This document shows positions 54,399-63,291 of a stretch of DNA of 64,000 nt, in pieces. The DNA is from Chitinophaga fulva (GTDB lineage Bacteria; Bacteroidota; Bacteroidia; Chitinophagales; Chitinophagaceae): positions 558,001 to 622,000 of the forward strand of contig NZ_JABBGC010000001.1 of assembly GCF_012927205.1 (NCBI RefSeq), given 5' to 3'. Each line of letters opens with the position of its first letter. Positions within the stretch are counted from its first letter, which is position 1. A program made the position numbers and the translations under genes. Under the pieces are notes generated by a model, which had not been told where the DNA came from, did no database searches, and worked only from the letters and a program-made list of their open reading frames with translations.

Positions 54399-57380
54399 CT
54401 ATGGTTTCATCGCTTCATACACCACATCCATCATCTTGCCTCTTGTGTTGAGAACCGACAGTTTGCTATTAGAGCCTCCATTGGGATACACCCTGTTACT
54501 CAGGAAGATGAATACCATTTTGCTGGCGGGATCTGCCCATATGCAGGTACCAGTGAAGCCGGTATGCCCAAAAGTGGCGCCGGAAGTCAGTTTGGAAGGA
54601 TAACTTTCCCTGCGGGTATTATTATCTTTTTCCGGTTTATCGAAGCCTAGTCCGCGACGGCTGATGTTGCTGTTGTAAGCGGTAAACAGCCTTACCGTTT
54701 CCGGCTTGATATACTGCACCCCTCCAAATGAGCCATTATCAAGCAGCATCTGCATAATCACGCCCAGGTCATGCGCATTGGAATACAGCCCTGCATGGCC
54801 CGCAACGCCACCCAGCATGGCTGCTCCGGGATCGTGCACAAAACCGCGCAACAACTGCATCCGGAAGAAGTTCTCCCGTTCGGTGGGTACCAGCAAAGAC
54901 AGCGGGAACCGCTCTCTGGGCAGAAAGCCGGTAGTGGCCAGGCCCAACGGCTTATAAAACGTTTCCCGTACGTATTGGTCCAGCCTTTTCCCTGTCACCT
55001 GCTCTATCACTTTGCCGAGGAATAAAAAATCCAGGTCACTGTAAACATAGCCCTGATGGGCGGTTACCTTGCTGTCGAGGATTTTTTTCCAGATAGAATC
55101 TACATAGCGGTGGTCCATGAACATATTGTCAGCTACCTGTACGGAATATAATTCATCCGCGGTGCTGTGATACAAGGCTGTATCAGGCCGCCCATCGGGA
55201 TATAAAGTTTCCTTGTAGAACGGAATGAAAGATACGAGCCCAGCCTGATGCAGCAGCACGTCCCGTATTTTCAGTCCCGCTTTGTCAGTGCCCTTTACAA
55301 AGGGCAGATACTCCCCCAGTGTACCATCGAGGCTCACTTTTCCCTCATCATACAAGCGCATGATGGAGATGGTGGTAGCGCACACTTTGGTGACAGAAGC
55401 CAGATCGTAAATAGAACCAGGGGAAACCGGCTCTTGGCTGTTGTACTCGTAGTGACCGAAAGTACGGTTGTACACTATTTTCCCATCTTTCAGGGCCAGC
55501 ACTTCGCAGCCGGGCGCAGCGCCGCGGGCGATCATATCACTGGCAAGGGCATCAATGCCGGCCAGACGGCTTTCATTCATACCTGCTTCAGCCGGTGTGG
55601 CGGTCGGCAGGTCTGTATACAGGTTTACATCATAAGAGATGCCTGTTCCTTCCGGCAGCCCGGGACATACCGTTACCGGCAGTTTGCCTTTGGGCCCCAG
55701 TTTACCGAACAGCAGGTCAGCAGCTACTTTCTGGGTAATGCTGTCATCTTCATAGGCTGCTACCATAGCGGGCGCATCGCACCAGTGCTGAATGGCGTAT
55801 GGGTTACCAAATACCACGGTGGCAGAAGGCATTTCTGATTGCAGTTGTTTTACGATCAGGCGTTGTGCCAGCGACAGGCCGAAATTATTGGCCGGACGGC
55901 GACTGAAGTTATGCACGCTGATGATAACTGCTTTATAGTCACGCTGAATGCGGGAGATAATGGGTGCTATCTGTTGCACTGTCTGACGGGAAGTGAAGAT
56001 AAAAGCATCGGTGCCGGGTTTATAGGCTCTGACGGCATCCAGGAAAGCGTTGTTTCCATCGGCTCCTACAGCAATCACTGCCAGTTTCTGCTGGGTCATG
56101 GCTGGAGAGAAAGGAATCAGCTTCTGATCGTTTCTGACGAGTGTGATCGCTTTTTCCGCAATGCGGCGGGTCAGCGTATCGGTCATCGCGTTGAGGTCAT
56201 TGGTCAGATTATTTGTCTCAATGCGTTGTGGTTTCCAGAGACCTAAGTCATATTTGGCATGCAGTACTTTTTTAACGCGGGCATCTACTTCCTGTTGGCT
56301 GATCTGTCCTTTTTTGATGGCCTTCATGATAGCAGACACGCTACCGGAGGCGGTGGACGGCAGAATCATGAGGTCGTTGCCTGCCAGTAAGGACTGTAAG
56401 GATTCCTGTCCCTTGGAGTAGAACTTGGCGATGCCTTTCATTTCGAGCGCATCGGTTACGATGAGGCCTTTGTAGCCCAGTTCGTTCTTCAGCAGTTTGG
56501 TGACCGCTTTATAGGAAATGGACGTGGGTGTATTAGGTTTGTTATCGATGGCGGGAATAAAAAGGTGCCCTACCATGACGGAGCCTACGCCTGCGGCGAT
56601 GGCTTCCCGGAAGGGATACAGCTCGAGAGAGTCGAGTGCCTGCCGGCTTTTATTGATAGAGGGCAGGTCGAAGTGGGAATCCACGTTGGTATCGCCATGG
56701 CCGGGGAAGTGTTTGGCGCAGGCCATTACACCGGTGGATTGCATGCCTCTGATGGCTGCAACGCCCAGGCTGGCCACCTGGTATTTGTTTTCGCCGAAGG
56801 AACGGTCGTTGATAACCGGGTTGTTCGGGTTATTGTTGATGTCCATATCGGGTGCATAGTCGAGATGGATGCCAATACGTTTACATTGTTCCCCCATGAT
56901 GCGGCCGGCCTCATAGGCCAGGGCGGTATCGCGGGTGGCACCGATCATCATGTTGCGGGGCAGAGAGGTAACACTGTCCAGGCGCATGCCCAGGCCCCAT
57001 TCGCCATCAACTGATATCAACAAGGGCACTTTGGAGATGGACTGGTAGTAGTTGGTGAGGTTGGCTTCCCGCAGGGGGCCACCCTGGAAGAAGATCAGGC
57101 CGCCGACTTTATTATCGCGGATATCCTGGGCCACGGCATTGATATGGTCCTGTCCCAGGTTGGAATGCGCCCTGATAACGATGAGTTGCGCAATACGTTC
57201 TTCCGGTGTAAGCGATTGAAATACGCTGTCAACCCATTGTGAAGCCTTATCTTGTGGCTGATGGGATGTGGTGTTGACCTTCCTGTTCTTCTTTTTGTTC
57301 ATAACGCCGGGGGGCATAGGTATAGCGCTCCCAGTCATCAGCAAGCCCGTAAGTCCTGCAACCAGTAATTGTTTCCTCAT
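54399..57380 (-). CDS. GH3 beta-N-acetylglucosaminidase (NagZ-like) fused to a beta-lactamase-type serine hydrolase
   Basis: 993 aa with an N-terminal signal peptide. The GH3 N-terminal domain (about 45-400) has the NagZ motif KHFPGHGDTNVDSH (223-236, His/Asp general acid) and nucleophile Asp310 (VTDALEMKG). A GH3 C-terminal domain (about 410-590) follows. The last third (about 620-985) is a class-C-like serine hydrolase with SVTK (Ser662, Lys665), YSDLDF as the Tyr motif and HTGFTGT. The parts suggest cell-wall recycling or remodelling: removal of GlcNAc and an amidase/esterase/peptidase step on the same molecule in the periplasm. Such fusions occur in Bacteroidota. Confidence 0.93.
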   Translation of the reverse strand: MRKQLLVAGLTGLLMTGSAIPMPPGVMNKKKNRKVNTTSHQPQDKASQWVDSVFQSLTPEERIAQLIVIRAHSNLGQDHINAVAQDIRDNKVGGLIFFQGGPLREANLTNYYQSISKVPLLISVDGEWGLGMRLDSVTSLPRNMMIGATRDTALAYEAGRIMGEQCKRIGIHLDYAPDMDINNNPNNPVINDRSFGENKYQVASLGVAAIRGMQSTGVMACAKHFPGHGDTNVDSHFDLPSINKSRQALDSLELYPFREAIAAGVGSVMVGHLFIPAIDNKPNTPTSISYKAVTKLLKNELGYKGLIVTDALEMKGIAKFYSKGQESLQSLLAGNDLMILPSTASGSVSAIMKAIKKGQISQQEVDARVKKVLHAKYDLGLWKPQRIETNNLTNDLNAMTDTLTRRIAEKAITLVRNDQKLIPFSPAMTQQKLAVIAVGADGNNAFLDAVRAYKPGTDAFIFTSRQTVQQIAPIISRIQRDYKAVIISVHNFSRRPANNFGLSLAQRLIVKQLQSEMPSATVVFGNPYAIQHWCDAPAMVAAYEDDSITQKVAADLLFGKLGPKGKLPVTVCPGLPEGTGISYDVNLYTDLPTATPAEAGMNESRLAGIDALASDMIARGAAPGCEVLALKDGKIVYNRTFGHYEYNSQEPVSPGSIYDLASVTKVCATTISIMRLYDEGKVSLDGTLGEYLPFVKGTDKAGLKIRDVLLHQAGLVSFIPFYKETLYPDGRPDTALYHSTADELYSVQVADNMFMDHRYVDSIWKKILDSKVTAHQGYVYSDLDFLFLGKVIEQVTGKRLDQYVRETFYKPLGLATTGFLPRERFPLSLLVPTERENFFRMQLLRGFVHDPGAAMLGGVAGHAGLYSNAHDLGVIMQMLLDNGSFGGVQYIKPETVRLFTAYNSNISRRGLGFDKPEKDNNTRRESYPSKLTSGATFGHTGFTGTCIWADPASKMVFIFLSNRVYPNGGSNSKLSVLNTRGKMMDVVYEAMKP

Positions 57381-57618
57381 GTCATAAACTTACAAATAAT
57401 CAGGCAAGATTTCATTACCAGTGCCTGACTATCAAATAATTATTAAAAAATGGTATATGTTTTTGTCAAATCACCAGATATTCGTTAAATTAGAATATTC
57501 TATTGAAGATATTTTACAGTTCCGCTATAAATATTAAAATATCTTTACTATTTTGTCTAAATCTTTTACATTTTTTAACCAATCGCAATTTTAATTACCA
57601 ATACATTCAATTGTTTGT

Positions 57619-57626
57619 TATATTTG
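57619..57626 (+). promoter_or_regulatory. -7 element before adk
   Basis: TATATTTG fits TAnnTTTG, 33 bp before the adk start codon. Confidence 0.5.
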
Positions 57627-57659
57627 CATCCTTGCGAGTAAAGTAGATTTTAATAAAAC

Positions 57660-58247
57660 ATGGTCAATCTCATTTTATTTGGCCCTCCCGGTAGCGGTAA
57701 GGGTACACAAAGTGCTAAGATAATAGATAAGTACGGGCTTATACATCTGTCCACCGGCGATTTGCTGCGTTCAGAGATAGCCAATAAAACTCCTTTGGGT
57801 CTGGAAGCCACCAAGTTTATGGACCAGGGTTTACTGGTGCCGGACGAAGTGGTGATCGGTATGATCAGCTCCAAGCTGGATGCCAATCCGGAAGCCCGTG
57901 GTTTCATTTTTGATGGTTTCCCCCGTACTACTGCTCAGGCGGAAGCGCTGGACAAGTTACTGGCGCTGAAGAAAACGGCTATTTCGGTGGTATTATCCCT
58001 CGAAGTACCGGAAGATGAATTGATTAAACGTCTGCTGAACCGTGGCAAGACCTCCGGCCGCAGTGATGATTCCTCTGAAGATGTGGTAAAAGCCCGTATC
58101 GTGGAATACCATAATAAAACCGCGCCCGTAGCTGACCACTACGCCAAATTCGGTAAGTTTAAGAAAGTGAAGGGAGATGGCACCGAACCAGAAGTATTTG
58201 ACCTGCTCTGCAAAGAACTGAATGAGCTGGTAGCTGAGAAAGTATAA
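57660..58247 (+). CDS. adk: Adenylate kinase (short-lid type)
   Basis: 195 aa. The P-loop GPPGSGKGTQS is at 8-18, followed by HLSTGDLLRSE, and FIFDGFPRTTAQA (about 81-93). The lid between RLLNRG and the final DD/R segment is short (GRSDDSSEDVVKARI), without zinc cysteines. It interconverts ATP + AMP and 2 ADP in the cytoplasm. obg lies about 160 bp downstream after a long inverted repeat. Confidence 0.96.
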   Translation: MVNLILFGPPGSGKGTQSAKIIDKYGLIHLSTGDLLRSEIANKTPLGLEATKFMDQGLLVPDEVVIGMISSKLDANPEARGFIFDGFPRTTAQAEALDKLLALKKTAISVVLSLEVPEDELIKRLLNRGKTSGRSDDSSEDVVKARIVEYHNKTAPVADHYAKFGKFKKVKGDGTEPEVFDLLCKELNELVAEKV

Positions 58248-58291
58248 CGGGCTCATCCCGCCATTAGAAAGACATACACACCTGATTATAC

Positions 58292-58366
58292 ACGCAAAGA
58301 TTGTAAGTTAGGAGCTTATGGTACCGGAAGTGTACCAAATTCGCTCAAACTTAACGATCTTTGCGT
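58292..58366 (+). terminator. Long inverted repeat, possible adk terminator
   Basis: ACGCAAAGATTGTAAGTT (58292-58309) pairs with 58348-58366 with one bulge and a wobble, followed by TTTATTTT. The 38-nt loop is long for a standard terminator. Confidence 0.5.
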
Positions 58367-58410
58367 TTTATTTTCTGGCAGTAGCCATATTTGGTTTAAA
58401 ATATTGATCA

Positions 58411-59445
58411 GTGGAAAAAGCGAACTTCGTAGATTATATCCGTGTATTTTGTAAGTCTGGTAAAGGCGGCGCAGGCAGTATGCATTTCATGCGTACTAAA
58501 TTTAATGCGATGGCCGGCCCGGACGGTGGTGATGGTGGCAGAGGCGGACACGTGATCCTGAGAGGGAACGCTCAGTTATGGACCCTGTTGCACCTGCGCT
58601 GGCATAAAAACCTGCTGGCTGAAGATGGTGAAAACGGCAGTGGCGACAACTGCACCGGCCGCTTCGGAAAGGATATTATCATCGAAGTACCACTGGGCAC
58701 TACTGCCAAAGATGAAGAAACCGGCCGCGTGGAAGCAGAAATCCTCCACGATGGTCAGGAAGTGATCTGGATCCCCGGTGGCCAGGGTGGCCGCGGTAAT
58801 GCCTACTTTAAATCAGCGACCAACCAAACGCCGGAATACGCCCAACCCGGTATGCCCGGACAGGAAGGCTGGAAAGTGGTAGAGCTGAAAGTACTGGCCG
58901 ATGTAGGACTGGTAGGCTTCCCGAATGCCGGCAAATCCACCCTCCTTTCTGCTATCACGGCCGCCAAACCCAAAGTGGCGGACTATGCGTTCACCACCCT
59001 CACCCCTCAACTGGGGATGGTAGCTTACCGTGACAACAAATCCTTCTGCATGGCAGACCTTCCGGGTATCATCGAAGGCGCCCATGAAGGTAAAGGACTG
59101 GGACACCGATTTTTACGACACATTGAAAGAAACGCCGTATTATTATTCCTGATTCCTGCTGACAGCGCTGATCACCGTAAAGAGTTTGATGTGCTCGTCA
59201 ATGAACTGGAACAGTATAATCCCGAGCTCCTGGATAAACAGTTTTTGCTGGCCATCAGTAAAAGCGATATGCTCGATGACGAACTGAAAGCCGCCATCGC
59301 AGCAGAATTGCCGGAAGATGTGCCGCATGTATTTATCTCCTCTGTCACCCAGCAGGGAATCTCTGAGCTGAAAGATGTGTTGTGGCAAGCCCTGACGGAT
59401 AAAGACAACCAGATAAGTACAGCCGACACCGTTAGTGTCGAATAA
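58411..59445 (+). CDS. obg: Obg/CgtA GTPase
   Basis: 344 aa from a GTG start. The Gly-rich Obg fold (about 1-158, with [14 protein letters not shown]) precedes the G domain: GFPNAGKST (about 169-177), the [11 protein letters not shown] switch [17 protein letters not shown], and ISKSDMLDD. It is needed for late ribosome assembly and stress response in the cytoplasm. It lacks the C-terminal OCT extension of longer Obg proteins, as usual in this phylum. Confidence 0.96.
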   Translation: MEKANFVDYIRVFCKSGKGGAGSMHFMRTKFNAMAGPDGGDGGRGGHVILRGNAQLWTLLHLRWHKNLLAEDGENGSGDNCTGRFGKDIIIEVPLGTTAKDEETGRVEAEILHDGQEVIWIPGGQGGRGNAYFKSATNQTPEYAQPGMPGQEGWKVVELKVLADVGLVGFPNAGKSTLLSAITAAKPKVADYAFTTLTPQLGMVAYRDNKSFCMADLPGIIEGAHEGKGLGHRFLRHIERNAVLLFLIPADSADHRKEFDVLVNELEQYNPELLDKQFLLAISKSDMLDDELKAAIAAELPEDVPHVFISSVTQQGISELKDVLWQALTDKDNQISTADTVSVE

Positions 59446-59503
59446 CTGACAGGGCCCAGGGATATGTAATAACGCCAATGTTCGTTACACGATCCCGCAT
59501 ACT

Positions 59504-60202
59504 ATGAAAACACTGTTAAAGCTTGTTCTGCCGGCATCCCTGCTGATGACGGCCTGCCAACAATCAAAAACACCTGTTAAGGAGAGACCTGTCCAAATTG
59601 ATACCATGCAGCTGGTTGCCCTTCCGGCACCATCAGCTGAAAAAGTCGCGTCCAATGAAGTATCTGTAGTGGCACGCGACAGTACTACGTATGTGCGTTT
59701 CGGTGACAGCTATTTTTCCCTGGACTGGATTTCGGCAGACCAGCAGCGTAACGACTTTGAAAAACATCCCGACACCCTCTATTTCTTACTCGCCCCCAAG
59801 CGGACCATCGAAGGCCAGATGCTGGCCATCACTACCGGTGAAGCGGAAAAAATAAAAGTATGGCAACGTTTTGAAACCAGTGCCCGCGTGGGCCGGCAAT
59901 TGCTCCGCCAATGGAAACACCACCGGAGCGATTGGCAACAGCTGCATCCGGAAGCCAACAACTTTTTTATCTGCCGGAAGTACACCTCCGCGCAAACCAA
60001 TCAGCTTCCCGACGACGCAACCCTCCAAAGCCTACAGCAACACGTAAAGAAATACTGCGGCCAGGCACTATTTAATCAGGTAGCGCACCTGGAAAAACTG
60101 CCCGAAGCTGTTATCAGCACTTATTACCTGAAATTCAACGGCACCCTGCGCAACTCCCCTATTAAAATCAATAAGCTACTGGTCATACAGGTGACGCCAT
60201 AA
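59504..60202 (+). CDS. Lipoprotein of unknown function
   Basis: 232 aa. The lipoprotein signal ends LMTAC (Cys18). A low-complexity linker follows (about 19-50), then a mixed domain with YVRFGDSYFSLDWI, LYFLLAPKRTIEGQM, and a C-terminal NNFFICRKYTSAQT..CGQALF part. No known family was recognised. It follows obg by 58 bp and ends 5 bp before a terminator hairpin. Confidence 0.7.
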   Translation: MKTLLKLVLPASLLMTACQQSKTPVKERPVQIDTMQLVALPAPSAEKVASNEVSVVARDSTTYVRFGDSYFSLDWISADQQRNDFEKHPDTLYFLLAPKRTIEGQMLAITTGEAEKIKVWQRFETSARVGRQLLRQWKHHRSDWQQLHPEANNFFICRKYTSAQTNQLPDDATLQSLQQHVKKYCGQALFNQVAHLEKLPEAVISTYYLKFNGTLRNSPIKINKLLVIQVTP

Positions 60203-60207
60203 AAAGA

Positions 60208-60237
60208 GAACCGGCAATGCAGACGCATCACCGGTTC
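60208..60237. terminator. Hairpin terminator between convergent genes
   Basis: GAACCGG/CCGGTTC (60208-60214/60231-60237) encloses ATGC/GCAT with loop AGAC. An A5 run precedes it, serving mainly the minus-strand gene. Confidence 0.7.
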
Positions 60238-60240
60238 ATA

Positions 60241-60822
60241 TCAATCGGCTGTACTTAACAGAACAGGGTTTTTCAGTTCCGGCGGGTAAAATAACATAGC
60301 GGTGCACAAGCAATTCGCAAATTGGTGGCCCACCAGAACAGGATAGTTAATGCAGCTCTTACACCCTTCCCAGAAACGGGTGTCAGTAGTAATTTCGGAA
60401 TAGGTGACCGGCTCAAATCCCAGCCGGCTGTTTAATTTCATCACCGGTAAACCGGTAGTGATACTGAAAATTTTTGCAGATGGATATAAAAAACGACTTA
60501 ACTCAAATATTTTCTTTTTGATGGCCGCCGCCACTTTCAGTCCCCTGAATTCGGGCGCCACTATCAGGCCGCTGTTAGACACAAAGCCATCATCCTGCCA
60601 GGCCTGTATGTAGGAGAATCCCGCCCAGAAACCACTTTTCGTAAAAGCGATGACTGCATTGCCCTGCAGGATCTTCTTCTTGATATCCATCGGGTTCCGT
60701 TTCGCAATACCAGTACCCCTGGCTTTGGCGGAGGATTCCATTTCCGCCACAATGGGCAGCGCAAAATCCACGTCTTCCGGAGTCGCTACCCTGACAATTA
60801 TCTCCTCATCTGTTTCCATTGT
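60241..60822 (-). CDS. GNAT-family N-acyltransferase (arginine-pathway-like Bacteroidota type)
   Basis: 193 aa from ATG 60822, overlapping the end of the upstream gene by 17 bp; a start at 60861 would overlap more. Acetyl-CoA fold with SNSGLIVAPEFRGLKVAAAIK and the C-terminal cysteine-rich part FWEGCKSCINY..CLCTAMLF. ARGTGIAKR near residue 35 and this Cys-rich end recall a GNAT found in arginine-biosynthesis operons of Bacteroides (recalled; possibly the step that acylates glutamate or ornithine). No arg gene is nearby here, so the substrate is unknown. Confidence 0.85.
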   Translation of the reverse strand, partial: TMETDEEIIVRVATPEDVDFALPIVAEMESSAKARGTGIAKRNPMDIKKKILQGNAVIAFTKSGFWAGFSYIQAWQDDGFVSNSGLIVAPEFRGLKVAAAIKKKIFELSRFLYPSAKIFSITTGLPVMKLNSRLGFEPVTYSEITTDTRFWEGCKSCINYPVLVGHQFANCLCTAMLFYPPELKNPVLLSTAD

Positions 60823-61171
60823 AAATGAGTTGTTGCTGTATGTAAAGACCATAAATCGCATCCGGTATCAGGCCATATATCCTGATCCGGTTCACGGCAT
60901 CGCCCAGGGGCACTTTACTGAGTACCGGTACAAATACCCGGGTGATAGCCCCTTTTACCACTTCATTGCCGCGTTCATATAGTTTTCCGGCCAACTGAAG
61001 GCACTTGCCCGCCACCGGAAAGTTCTGTTCACGTAGCTGCCTGTCGGTATATTCACTGAAACATCCTACGGTGTCGTATATGTGAAATATCGCCGGAAAC
61101 TGATGAAGCGCTTTTTTAAGTGCCGGTATATGATCTTCTATATAGGCCGGCACTTCGTATTGGTTTATCAT
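60806..61171 (-). CDS. Small conserved-looking protein upstream of the GNAT gene
   Basis: 121 aa and soluble. The sequence is helical with MINQYEVPAYIEDHIPALKKAL, TVGCFSEYTDRQL, AGKCLQLAGKLYERGNEVVKGAI and VFVPVLSKVP (motifs quoted in part). No named family was recognised. Its stop codon overlaps the start of the GNAT gene by 17 bp, so translational coupling and a joint function are likely. Confidence 0.7.
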   Translation of the reverse strand: MINQYEVPAYIEDHIPALKKALHQFPAIFHIYDTVGCFSEYTDRQLREQNFPVAGKCLQLAGKLYERGNEVVKGAITRVFVPVLSKVPLGDAVNRIRIYGLIPDAIYGLYIQQQLIYNGNR

Positions 61172-61342
61172 GGCTGATCGTTGTTACTATATAGCCTATG
61201 CCAAACGGTGTTCCACAAACAGCATTAAAACGTTAAAGTGCAGCAGGGGAAAGAGTTTTAACAATTATTATGATGATGCCAATGTGAAAAAGCCTTCCGT
61301 TTCTGCATGGTGTTTTTCAAAAAATGCAAGACAACAACGGCT

Positions 61343-61392
61343 ATAAAAGTATAAGCCTGGCGCCGCAAGTGGCGCCAGGCTTATACTTTTAT
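61343..61392 (-). terminator. Rho-independent terminator of the PepSY gene
   Basis: A perfect 22-bp stem (61343-61364 with 61371-61392) has a 6-nt loop, beginning 17 bp after the stop codon at 61410. Confidence 0.85.
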
Positions 61393-61409
61393 TATATTCT
61401 TCGGTAAAA

Positions 61410-62660
61410 TCAGGCAGCCGCCAGCGGTGTGGTGGCGCTGCGTTTGTTTTTAGCCGCTTTCTTTTTCTTCATGGTCCTGTTGATCCACAGGATAGTACCG
61501 GTGGTAGGGAAAGTAGCGCCCAGCAAAGCCAGCAACAATGCAAAAATTTTAGAGGGCAATCCAAACACAGAACCGGTATGTAAAGGCTTGATGAGGCCAC
61601 GCACTTTCTGGCCGAGGTTTCTTTCACTGAAAGTCTGGGATTTCAACACCTGGCCACTGAACTGGTCGAGGTAATAGCTGGTGGTAGCGGCTTCATTCAG
61701 CGCTCCGGCAGGCAGCAGGGTAACCTGTATGGAAGCATCCTTGTCTTTAGGCATGGCTACTGCATAGTATTGTGCATCAGGCACCTGTTGTTTCACCTGT
61801 GCCAAAGCCGCTTCATAAGAAACACTGTTGATTGTTTCCGGCACGGCTACCGATGCTGGCGCCTCCATTGCTTTGGGAGAAGCACCAAGCGCTGCGAACA
61901 GTCCTTTATTGAACCATTCAAACGACCAGGTAAGGGCTGTAAATACAGATATAAAAAGGAAGATGCTGACATAGAAACCCAACACAATGTGCATATCATG
62001 ATTCAACCGCTTCCAGCCGCCGTCCCATTTTACTTTAAGGCGCTGTTGCAGGATTTTACGGGTTTTGGGCCACCATAATATAATCCCGGTGATGAGGATG
62101 AAAAGGAATATCAGGGTACTGATGCCGGTGATCAGCTTGCCGGTGTCTCCGGCCAGCAGCCAGCGGTGCAGGGAAAATATCTGGTAATAGAATGTTTGCT
62201 GATAGCTGTAAAGTTCAATCACTTTACCGGTATAGGGGTTGACGAAGGCGGTGCGGCCTTTTCCTTTTTTAGGTTCTTTTCCACCCTTTGCATCTTTGCC
62301 CGCCGGCTTCATTTCTTTGCCGGCCTCTTTTTTACCTTCTGCACGGGCTTCTTTGCCGGCGCCTTTGTTTTTATCGCCTTTTTTACCCTCCTCCAGCTGA
62401 ACAGCCAGTGAGCGGGCAGGATCTGCATATACCTGTATACGGGAAATACCCGCGCCCGGTACCTGCTGTTTCACCATTTCGGCGATTTTGTCCAGCGGTA
62501 ACCGTTCTTTTTCAGGCTGTACGTAATAACGGCTGTGATTAAATGCTTCCGTCAGCTCCTTTTCAAATACCAGTAAAGCACCTGTCAGGCAACTGATGGT
62601 AATGATCAGGCCTGCCGCCAGCCCGAGGTATAAGTGAATACGGCGAAAAAAAACTTTCAT
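61410..62660 (-). CDS. PepSY-associated membrane protein (PiuB-like) with lysine-rich insert
   Basis: 416 aa from ATG 62660 (MKVFFRRIHLYLGL); the longer frame to 62786 has no support. The PepSY_TM architecture is four membrane segments: IHLYLGLAAGLIITI (about 8-30), LITGISTLIFLFILITGIILWW, IVLGFYVSIFLFISVF, and FALLLALLGATF. Periplasmic PepSY-like regions lie between. Residues about 91-136 are a Lys/Gly/Ala/Glu-rich low-complexity insert. Related proteins reduce ferric siderophores or assist iron uptake. It stands alone; no siderophore genes are nearby. Confidence 0.88.
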   Translation of the reverse strand: MKVFFRRIHLYLGLAAGLIITISCLTGALLVFEKELTEAFNHSRYYVQPEKERLPLDKIAEMVKQQVPGAGISRIQVYADPARSLAVQLEEGKKGDKNKGAGKEARAEGKKEAGKEMKPAGKDAKGGKEPKKGKGRTAFVNPYTGKVIELYSYQQTFYYQIFSLHRWLLAGDTGKLITGISTLIFLFILITGIILWWPKTRKILQQRLKVKWDGGWKRLNHDMHIVLGFYVSIFLFISVFTALTWSFEWFNKGLFAALGASPKAMEAPASVAVPETINSVSYEAALAQVKQQVPDAQYYAVAMPKDKDASIQVTLLPAGALNEAATTSYYLDQFSGQVLKSQTFSERNLGQKVRGLIKPLHTGSVFGLPSKIFALLLALLGATFPTTGTILWINRTMKKKKAAKNKRSATTPLAAA

Positions 62661-62786
62661 ATTAGATTGATCCAACCACAAAAAAACGGTTCCTCGCGCG
62701 GAATATACCTGCGAAAGGGGAAAAAGATTTACGCAATCCGGAAATTTTCGCGGAAAGATGTCAAGTGGCACTTCTCTCAAACACAC

Positions 62787-62842
62787 AAAAGAGCGAAGAT
62801 CATATTTTATTAAATCGTAATAAATATAATCTTCGCTCTTTT
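62787..62842 (-). terminator. Long hairpin terminator of ybaB
   Basis: AAAAGAGCGAAGAT (62787-62800) pairs with 62829-62842. The inner AT-rich arms extend the stem to about 25 bp, with a loop near 62813-62817. Confidence 0.75.
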
Positions 62843-62860
62843 CCGGATTCTTTAGGGAAA

Positions 62861-63160
62861 TCAGAGCAAATTGCCCAGCACGCCGGCGGCGCTCTTCATT
62901 TCTGCTTCCCAGGTATTTTCGGCATCTTTCAATGCACGGTTCAGCGCAGTGAGCAACAGATCTTCCATTTCCTCTTTATGCTCAGGCGTCATCAGACGCT
63001 CTGCTATTTCAATGCTTTTTACCTGACGGTTGCCATCTACCACTACCTTTATCGCACCATCGCCAGCTTCACCTTCCAGTGTAATTGTTGCCAGACGCTC
63101 TTTTGCCTCCTTCATTTTCTGTTGGATCTGCGTCACCTTGCCGAATAAATCACCAAACAT
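62861..63160 (-). CDS. YbaB/EbfC-family nucleoid-associated protein
   Basis: 99 aa from ATG 63160 (MFGDLFGKVTQIQQKMKEAK). The longer frame to 63202 adds 14 unlikely residues. Typical YbaB pattern: coiled N-terminus, LEGEAGDGAIKVVVDGNRQVKSIEI, then EMEDLLLTALNRAL. It forms small dimers that bind DNA. Single gene, divergent from the reductase-family gene. Confidence 0.9.
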   Translation of the reverse strand: MFGDLFGKVTQIQQKMKEAKERLATITLEGEAGDGAIKVVVDGNRQVKSIEIAERLMTPEHKEEMEDLLLTALNRALKDAENTWEAEMKSAAGVLGNLL

Positions 63161-63291
63161 ATTTGTGTATTTTTTAGGGCCGTAAAGATAAGTTTTTACC
63201 ACACCGTTTTAATATTCAATATTTTAAATATACGACAGCAGGAGCCAACAATTATGTATCTTACCATCACGTATAAGTTATCAGCTTAAAA

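Noticed and set aside
60405..60430. T-loop-like GGCTCAAATCCC, as in a tRNA
   Set aside because: It lies inside the GNAT gene; no acceptor or anticodon stems can be drawn around it.
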